5,758 nt of DNA from an uncultured Lachnospiraceae bacterium (GTDB lineage Bacteria > Bacillota_A > Clostridia > Lachnospirales > Lachnospiraceae), in NCBI GenBank assembly GCA_900555005.1, contig USJM01000123.1, positions 1 to 5,758 on the forward strand. The letters run 5' to 3'. Under the pieces are notes generated by a model. The model did not search any database. It was not told where the DNA came from and saw only the letters and a list, made by a program, of their open reading frames with translations. Shown piece by piece: positions 1-3,947 of this stretch. Made by a program: the position numbers and the translations under genes. Each line of letters starts with the position of its first letter. Position 1 is the stretch's first letter.

Positions 1-1
1 T

Positions 2-424
2 ACATTTCTGGCAAGTCTGGTGACCGGTCTTTGTGCTGTCTTTCTGCTGGTCAGATCTGTCCGTCCGAGCGCAGGGAAACCCTACGAAATGCTCGAAGTG
101 ACGGATGCGAGACAGTTCATGAGCTATGAGAAAAATTACATGGTGATCGATGTCAGGGAACCGGAGCAGTATTCTGCCGGACATCTTCAGAGGGCTGTGA
201 ACATTCCTTTTTCAGAGCTTGTGAAGAATGCGCCGGTGATTCTGCGCGACAGCAGCCAGTCCGTCTATGTCTACGGGAGTACGCTGGAGCAGAGCTGTGC
301 AGCCGCACAGAAGCTCTCTGACATGGGATACAGCGGCGTCGCTGAAATTGGAAGCTATGCAGACTGGCAGAAAGATATGAGCACGACGGAGACAGAGAGT
401 CTCATGGGCGCGACAATCGAGTGA
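2..424 (+). CDS. Membrane-anchored rhodanese-like domain protein, catalytic Cys absent (5' partial)
   Basis: The frame is open from the first bases of the window, so the true start lies upstream; the GTG at 20 sits inside a hydrophobic stretch (TFLASLVTGLCAVFLLV) and is probably not the start. That stretch reads as one N-terminal membrane anchor. It is followed by a single rhodanese fold: VIDVREPEQYSAGHLQRAVN (ending near 200) matches the family's D-V-R, E-x-x-x-G-H and A-x-N-I-P landmarks, and the later A-A-A-x-K-L-x-x-M-G-Y helix also fits. Active rhodaneses carry Cys at the start of the loop after the V-x-V-Y strand; here that strand is followed by GSTLEQS, with Gly (codon 275-277) in the Cys position. 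The only nearby Cys (codon 296-298) is seven residues later, in the following helix. Sulfurtransferase activity is therefore unlikely, and a binding or regulatory role is inferred. The gene ends 28 nt before the next one, suggesting an operon. The fold call is firm; the function is unknown. Confidence 0.85.
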   Translation, partial: TFLASLVTGLCAVFLLVRSVRPSAGKPYEMLEVTDARQFMSYEKNYMVIDVREPEQYSAGHLQRAVNIPFSELVKNAPVILRDSSQSVYVYGSTLEQSCAAAQKLSDMGYSGVAEIGSYADWQKDMSTTETESLMGATIE

Positions 425-452
425 GCCGCCATATTTCGAGAGGGAGAGCAAC

Positions 453-2000
453 ATGGTGATGAAGAAAGCTTACGCATTGCTGAGGAGAAACAGAAAAAAG
501 GTCTGGTTTTCCGCAGCCTTGAATGCCTTGTTTCTGTTGCTGCTGTTGGTTGTGACAAGGCCGTATTTCGAGACCAACGATGACATCACGCTGGCAGGCT
601 TTTTCAATCTGTCCAGAGGCACACAGGATGCATGGACGAATATATCAAATGGTCTGTTTGGCGTGATCGTCGGTGCATGCTACAGGCTGACGGCCCAGAT
701 CCCGTGGTATATTCTGTTTCTCTATGGAGCGGCTTTCTTCTCTCTGACTACGGTTACCTATGTTCTCCTGAACCGCTTCGAGGGGTGGCCGGGAATGATG
801 CTGTCAGGCGTTCTGCTTGCATATTTCGGGTATGAATGCTATACAGCTGTGAATTTCACCAAGATCGCTGCCTGCGCGGGTGCGGCAGGGATTTTTCTGA
901 TCTATGACAGCGTCCGGGATGGGCGGCCAAGAATTCCCGGAATCGTGATCGGAAGTCTGGTCATCCTGATGGGGTACCTGATCCGGCCAGAGGAGGCTCT
1001 CGCCGCAGTGGTTTCGACCGCAGCCGGCGCATTTTTCCTGATCCTGCGGATTCGCAGAGAGGTGCCAGAGGGAAGACGGCTCCGCCGTCTGGGAATGTAT
1101 ATACTGGCGGTCGTTCCGGCGGTCCTGCTGGTTGCAGCAGCAAAGAAATATGACACCTTCCTGCTGAAGAGCAGTGCCGAACGGACAGCGTACCAGGAAT
1201 ACACCACCGCACGTTCCAGTCTGCTGGACTATGATTTTCCGCCGTACAGCGGGCATGAGACGGAATATGAGCAGCTCGGCATCAATCAGAATGCCTGGGT
1301 GCTGTACAAAGGGTGGAATTTCTACGACCCTGATAAAATGTCTGTCCAGGTGATGCAGCAGATCGCGAAGTTTCAGCAGGAGCGTAAGATTGACAGAAAG
1401 CTGGTGAAGGATTTCCTTGGCCTGTATCCGGACAGGTTTTTCAGAAATCAGATGTTCCTGATCTACCTCTTTGTCCTGACGCTTGTGATCCTGTATGGAA
1501 GCCACAGCGCAGAGGGCGCTGCGAGTGTGCTGCTGCAGATCTTTCTGATAGGAGGCCTGTTCTTCTATCTGTTCTATGCCGGCAGATACGGAGTCAGACG
1601 CGTCGACATCGGAATCTGGTGGGGCGGCACCCTGGGACTTCTGGTGGTACTGGACCAGCGGAATCTGCATTTCAGTCCGAAGGCCGCCGCCGCCGTCATG
1701 ATGTTTGCCCTGATTATGAATCAGATGACATGGGCGCCGCATTACTGCAGGCAGACAGTGCATGCCAGGATGGAGGCTCGGAACAAGCAGAACTATGTCA
1801 GCCAGATGTCCAATGATACAGACCATCTGTATATCTGTCTCTCAAACTGCTATTATCCCGCAGGCGCGTATGGACCTTTGACCGCGTTCCGGTCGGCGCG
1901 ACAGCCAATATCATTACGCTTGGCGGATGGGCGACAAAGAGCATCCCGTATATGTCGGTTTTTGAGCGCTACGGAATTCATAATCCTTACAGAGATATGA
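453..2000 (+). CDS. Polytopic membrane protein, GT-C glycosyltransferase-like, frameshifted near the 3' end
   Basis: The ATG at 453 has a good Shine-Dalgarno (AGGGAG, 441-446) six bases upstream. The product has about eleven or twelve hydrophobic segments: one at residues 18-35, several between about 85 and 230, an extracytoplasmic stretch at about 231-332, then four more between 333 and 426. The first outer loop contains E-T-N-D-D (residues 40-44). Acidic residues in this loop are the catalytic signature of GT-C lipid-phosphosugar-dependent glycosyltransferases, so that role is suspected but not shown. I do not recognise a named family. After about residue 475 the reading turns Arg/Ser-rich and loses family-like character. 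The frame one base back (codons from 1880) gives a coherent C-terminal domain ending at 2140. Restoring one T in the run 1877-1879 would give a 562-residue protein. The frame as read is 515 residues with an aberrant tail of about 40. It probably shares a transcript with the rhodanese-like gene. Confidence 0.8.
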   Translation: MVMKKAYALLRRNRKKVWFSAALNALFLLLLLVVTRPYFETNDDITLAGFFNLSRGTQDAWTNISNGLFGVIVGACYRLTAQIPWYILFLYGAAFFSLTTVTYVLLNRFEGWPGMMLSGVLLAYFGYECYTAVNFTKIAACAGAAGIFLIYDSVRDGRPRIPGIVIGSLVILMGYLIRPEEALAAVVSTAAGAFFLILRIRREVPEGRRLRRLGMYILAVVPAVLLVAAAKKYDTFLLKSSAERTAYQEYTTARSSLLDYDFPPYSGHETEYEQLGINQNAWVLYKGWNFYDPDKMSVQVMQQIAKFQQERKIDRKLVKDFLGLYPDRFFRNQMFLIYLFVLTLVILYGSHSAEGAASVLLQIFLIGGLFFYLFYAGRYGVRRVDIGIWWGGTLGLLVVLDQRNLHFSPKAAAAVMMFALIMNQMTWAPHYCRQTVHARMEARNKQNYVSQMSNDTDHLYICLSNCYYPAGAYGPLTAFRSARQPISLRLADGRQRASRICRFLSATEFIILTEI

Positions 2001-2140
2001 TTGACAACGAGAAGGTCCGGCTTGTCGCGGACAGCCCGGAGCGGGTACTGACCTACCTGCATGATTATTATGACCCGGACTGCACGGCTGAGAAAGTCGG
2101 CACAATCGGGCATCACAACCTCTATGTCTTCCATTCCTGA
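1880..2140 (+). pseudogene. Displaced 3' end of the upstream membrane protein gene (after a -1 frameshift)
   Basis: Read from codon GAC at 1880, this frame runs DRVPVGATANIITLGGWATK and on through Y-M-S-V-F-E-R-Y-G to a TGA at 2138-2140. It looks like the soluble extracytoplasmic C-terminus of the membrane protein: a mixed alpha/beta composition ending in an I-G-H-H-N-L-Y-V-F strand. There is no convincing ribosome-binding site for an independent start. The ATG at 1952 lies mid-domain, because sensible protein sequence continues upstream of it in the same frame. Joining it to the preceding gene with one extra T yields ...AYGPFDRVPVG..., which reads smoothly. It could be a genuine inactivating deletion, a sequencing or assembly error in the T run, or less likely recoding. 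Confidence 0.75.
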
Positions 2141-2170
2141 GTCTTAAGAAACTCTTAAGAGATAACTCAG
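2137..2170 (+). promoter_or_regulatory. Imperfect hairpin overlapping the stop codon of the upstream gene
   Basis: CTGAGT (2137-2142) pairs with ACTCAG (2165-2170). Inside it, CTTAAGA (2143-2149) pairs with TCTTAAG (2153-2159) around an AAC loop, leaving a five-base bulge AGATA on the 3' side. The TGA at 2138-2140 lies in the outer stem. No T run follows, so it is not a standard intrinsic terminator. It may be an mRNA 3'-end structure, or only a by-product of the repeated palindromic operator-like boxes. Confidence 0.45.
2142..2160 (+). promoter_or_regulatory. Paired TCTTAAGA boxes, candidate response-regulator site
   Basis: Two exact TCTTAAGA copies (2142-2149 and 2153-2160) start 11 bp apart; the cores are CTTAAG-N5-CTTAAG. 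An 11-bp direct repeat with a 5-bp gap is the usual geometry for a dimer of an OmpR/PhoB-family response regulator on one face of the helix; streptococcal CiaR, for example, uses TTTAAG-N5-TTTAAG. The site lies 14 bp upstream of the proposed -35, a position suited to activation of the transpeptidase promoter. Each box is also palindromic, so another dimeric regulator is possible. The regulator itself is not in the window. Confidence 0.45.
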
Positions 2171-2173
2171 AGG

Positions 2174-2202
2174 TTCATCCTTGAATGGACTTAATTTATA
2201 AT
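2174..2202 (+). promoter_or_regulatory. Sigma-A-type promoter for the L,D-transpeptidase pair
   Basis: A perfect TATAAT lies at 2197-2202. The hexamer 17 bp upstream is TTCATC (2174-2179), a poor -35 matching TTGACA at three positions. The better-looking TTGAAT at 2181-2186 is only 10 bp from the -10, too close to serve. A strong -10 with a weak -35 below a paired-box site suggests activator dependence (inference). Transcription would begin near 2209, leaving a leader of about 75 nt before the first transpeptidase start. Confidence 0.55.
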
Positions 2203-2241
2203 GGTACGATTATATCAGCTTCAGAAAGAGATGAGGGCTGT

Positions 2242-2289
2242 ATGGAGCTGAAAGATTCAATACAGGAGATGAGAGGGTGGGAGAGATGA
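2242..2289 (+). CDS. Possible 15-residue leader peptide overlapping the transpeptidase start
   Basis: An ATG at 2242 preceded by GAGGG (2233-2237) opens a short frame, MELKDSIQEMRGWER, whose TGA (2287-2289) overlaps the ATG of the transpeptidase gene at 2286 as ATGA. Such overlaps commonly couple translation of the two frames. The peptide resembles no known leader and lacks a run of regulatory codons. The frame could be open by chance, but it falls inside the predicted transcript and its end is placed exactly on the next start. Confidence 0.25.
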   Translation: MELKDSIQEMRGWER

Positions 2290-3014
2290 GAAAGCTTCGG
2301 AAACTGCTTCTGATGGCAGTGATCTCAGTCATGATGCTGATCCCGGCGGATCTGGCCTATGCGGCGGTGAGAATTCCGGCAATCCAGCCGGGTGAACCGA
2401 TCCAGCAGGTCGATACACTTGCCTGGGTGGCAACCTTGAAAAGGGCGGTCAGGACAAAATACGGACGCTTCAAGGCAGGTACCCGTGTGACCGTCATAAA
2501 GGGCGGTACGAAGTGCACCATCAGGCTGAAGGGCCATAATTACAAGATTGCAAGCAGGTATCTGAACTTTAAGAAGGATCTGGCAAGCATTGTCGGCGGT
2601 TCCGATTACAACACGTCGACCAAGATCGCGTTTGCCAACCAGAAGACGCGTACGAGTAAGACAGACTATCTGATCTGGGTGTCGCTTGACAAGCAGCGGC
2701 TGAATCTCTACAGGGGATCCAACCGGAGATGGGAGCTGATCAAGGTGTTCAAGTGTACAACTGGCATGATGAACATGACACCGGTCGGTAACTTTACCAT
2801 CGGATGGAAGAAGCACAGTTACACAGGGCAGTATGGATCGCCGCTGTATTTCTACATGGAATTTTCAGGAAGCGGATTCCACAGATGGCCGGGGAAAGGC
2901 GTCGGGACAATCGGTACGCATCCGCAGTCACATGGATGCATTCGTCTGAGGGAGAAGGACGCAGCCTGGCTGTACAGGAATGTACCGACGAAGACGAGGG
3001 TCGTTATCTACTGA
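2286..3014 (+). CDS. Secreted L,D-transpeptidase (YkuD catalytic domain), copy 1
   Basis: A 242-residue exported protein. Residues 1-26 form a signal peptide: basic M-R-K-L-R-K, a hydrophobic core, and a signal peptidase I site A-Y-A before A27. Residues of about 45-100 form a small beta-rich, possibly SH3-like region (K-A-G-T-R-V-T-V, I-R-L-K-G-H-N-Y). The YkuD domain spans about 128-242, starting at YLIWVSLDKQRLNLY, with T-P-V-G-N-F, His199 in G-F-H-R-W-P and the catalytic motif THPQSHGCIR, where Cys218 is the nucleophile. The family forms 3-3 crosslinks in peptidoglycan or attaches proteins to it, and is inhibited by carbapenems rather than most penicillins. No lipobox or wall-binding repeat is seen. 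A GTG at 2277 would add three residues and has the better-spaced AGGAGA (2264-2269). The ATG at 2286 is kept because it begins a standard basic signal-peptide start and may be translationally coupled to the leader frame. It is the first gene of a tandem pair. Confidence 0.93.
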   Translation: MRKLRKLLLMAVISVMMLIPADLAYAAVRIPAIQPGEPIQQVDTLAWVATLKRAVRTKYGRFKAGTRVTVIKGGTKCTIRLKGHNYKIASRYLNFKKDLASIVGGSDYNTSTKIAFANQKTRTSKTDYLIWVSLDKQRLNLYRGSNRRWELIKVFKCTTGMMNMTPVGNFTIGWKKHSYTGQYGSPLYFYMEFSGSGFHRWPGKGVGTIGTHPQSHGCIRLREKDAAWLYRNVPTKTRVVIY

Positions 3015-3057
3015 GAAAACAGAACGGCCCGGCAGGTATAGATTAAGAAGGTGCAAG

Positions 3058-3771
3058 ATGAAAAAGCTTCACAGACTGTTACTGATCATGATGACTGCAT
3101 TTCTGCTGCTGGTTCCGGCTGATGCAGCCTTTGCGGCGAAAAAGTCTTCTGTCATTCGGCCGGGAGAGTCCCTCCAGCAGGTTCGGACACTCTCCTGGAA
3201 AGCGACGCTGCTGAGGAACGTCCGGACAAAGTATGGAAGATTCCCGGCAGGCACAGTGGTTACGGTCGTCAAAGGCGGCGCAAAGTGCATCATCAGGCTG
3301 AAGGGTCACAACTACAGCATATCAAGACAGTATCTGGGCTTCGGTCAGGACCTGGCGAGTGTTGTCACGAAGGGTGATTACAACAAGCTGACAAAGACGA
3401 AATACATCAACAGCACGGCACACAAGAGCAAGTCCAGGTATCTGGTCTGGGTATCGCTTGATAAGCAGCGCGTCAATATTTTTCGGGGCAAGAACAGGAA
3501 TTGGAAGCTCGTGAAGGTGTTCAAGTGCACGACGGGCCGGGACAATTCAACGCCGCTCGGAAACTTCACCATAAAGGCAAAGTACCCGAACTATGGCGGT
3601 CTTGCCTACTACATGGAGTTTTCCGGCAGCGGATTCCACAGATGGCCGGGCGTGGGTGTGGAGTCCATCGGAACGCATACGCAGTCACACGGCTGTATCC
3701 GGATGACGCAGAACGATGTGATCTGGATGTATAACAACCTTCCGGTGGGAACGAGAGTCTGGATCTACTGA
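3058..3771 (+). CDS. Secreted L,D-transpeptidase (YkuD catalytic domain), copy 2
   Basis: A 237-residue paralogue of the preceding gene, starting 43 nt after its stop. The ATG at 3058 has AAGG (3048-3051) six bases upstream; longer in-frame starts run back into the first gene and encode an Arg-rich stretch ahead of the signal peptide, so they were not used. The signal peptide is residues 1-26, ending A-F-A. The same beta-rich region (about 45-100) precedes a YkuD domain with YLVWVSLDKQRVNIF, T-P-L-G-N-F, His194 in G-F-H-R-W-P and THTQSHGCIR with nucleophile Cys213. A hand alignment gives about 142 identities in 233 positions. The main difference is a five-residue deletion near residues 176-182, between the T-P-x-G strand and the Y-Y-M-E-F strand, next to the substrate-facing part of the fold. 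Both copies look catalytically intact, so differing acceptor preference or redundancy is plausible. It is probably co-transcribed with copy 1; a terminator follows. Confidence 0.93.
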   Translation: MKKLHRLLLIMMTAFLLLVPADAAFAAKKSSVIRPGESLQQVRTLSWKATLLRNVRTKYGRFPAGTVVTVVKGGAKCIIRLKGHNYSISRQYLGFGQDLASVVTKGDYNKLTKTKYINSTAHKSKSRYLVWVSLDKQRVNIFRGKNRNWKLVKVFKCTTGRDNSTPLGNFTIKAKYPNYGGLAYYMEFSGSGFHRWPGVGVESIGTHTQSHGCIRMTQNDVIWMYNNLPVGTRVWIY

Positions 3772-3815
3772 TACAGGACACAGAGCGTGTTCCAACGGAA
3801 GAGACAGGAGATGAG

Positions 3816-3850
3816 AAGGGCAGAGGCCGGTGCAGGCAGCTGCCCTTTTT
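3816..3850 (+). terminator. Rho-independent terminator after the transpeptidase pair
   Basis: AAGGGCAG (3816-3823) pairs perfectly with CTGCCCTT (3840-3847) across a 16-nt loop that can add a GCC/GGC pairing. The stem runs into TTTTT at 3846-3850. It lies 45 nt after the stop of the second transpeptidase and ahead of the next promoter, so it should close the operon. Confidence 0.85.
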
Positions 3851-3879
3851 CCTCCCCCCTGTCTTTGAGTCCTGACCGA

Positions 3880-3908
3880 TTGCAATTCCTGCGAAATAAC
3901 GGTAGAAT
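3880..3908 (+). promoter_or_regulatory. Sigma-A-type promoter for the YfhO-family gene
   Basis: TTGCAA (3880-3885) and TAGAAT (3903-3908) are separated by exactly 17 bp, matching consensus at four and five of six positions. Transcription would start near 3915, about 30 nt before the start codon. Together with the upstream terminator this indicates an independent transcription unit. Confidence 0.65.
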
Positions 3909-3931
3909 TGAGCCGTCATAAGGTTCAATTC
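3905..3931 (+). repeat. 10-bp inverted repeat over the -10/start-site region
   Basis: GAATTGAGCC (3905-3914) and GGTTCAATTC (3922-3931) are inverted copies around a 7-bp spacer, with one mismatch that becomes a G-U pair in RNA. The left arm overlaps the -10 hexamer and the right arm ends just before the ATG at 3936. A repressor operator fits this placement. If transcription starts near 3915, only the right arm would be in the mRNA, so an RNA hairpin is less likely unless the start lies further upstream. Confidence 0.5.
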
Positions 3932-3947
3932 GGATATGGAGCTCTGT

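Noticed and set aside
804..1826. A 340-codon open frame on the - strand
   Set aside because: It lies wholly antisense to the membrane protein gene, which has a good ribosome site and a sensible membrane-protein sequence. The antisense product is rich in His, Gln and Cys with no recognisable domain.
1874..1881. Programmed -1 frameshifting as the explanation for the broken membrane gene
   Set aside because: ACCTTTGA does not fit the X-XXY-YYZ slippery pattern, and no strong downstream structure was evident by eye. A single-base deletion is simpler.
1952..2140. A separate 62-residue gene starting at ATG 1952
   Set aside because: There is no ribosome-binding site, and meaningful protein sequence continues upstream of the ATG in the same frame back to about 1880. 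It is the displaced tail of the frameshifted gene.
2181..2186. TTGAAT as the -35 of the transpeptidase promoter
   Set aside because: Its spacing to TATAAT is only 10 bp, too short for sigma-A promoters.
2262..2274. ACAGGAGATGAGA, repeated at 3804-3816 after the second transpeptidase, as a duplication boundary
   Set aside because: Thirteen purine-rich bases containing a Shine-Dalgarno core can recur by chance in this composition, and no similarity extends beyond them.
2980..3771. A longer start for the second transpeptidase, overlapping the first
   Set aside because: The extra 26 residues are Arg-rich, come from out-of-frame reading of the first gene's end, and would place a charged stretch before a normal signal peptide.
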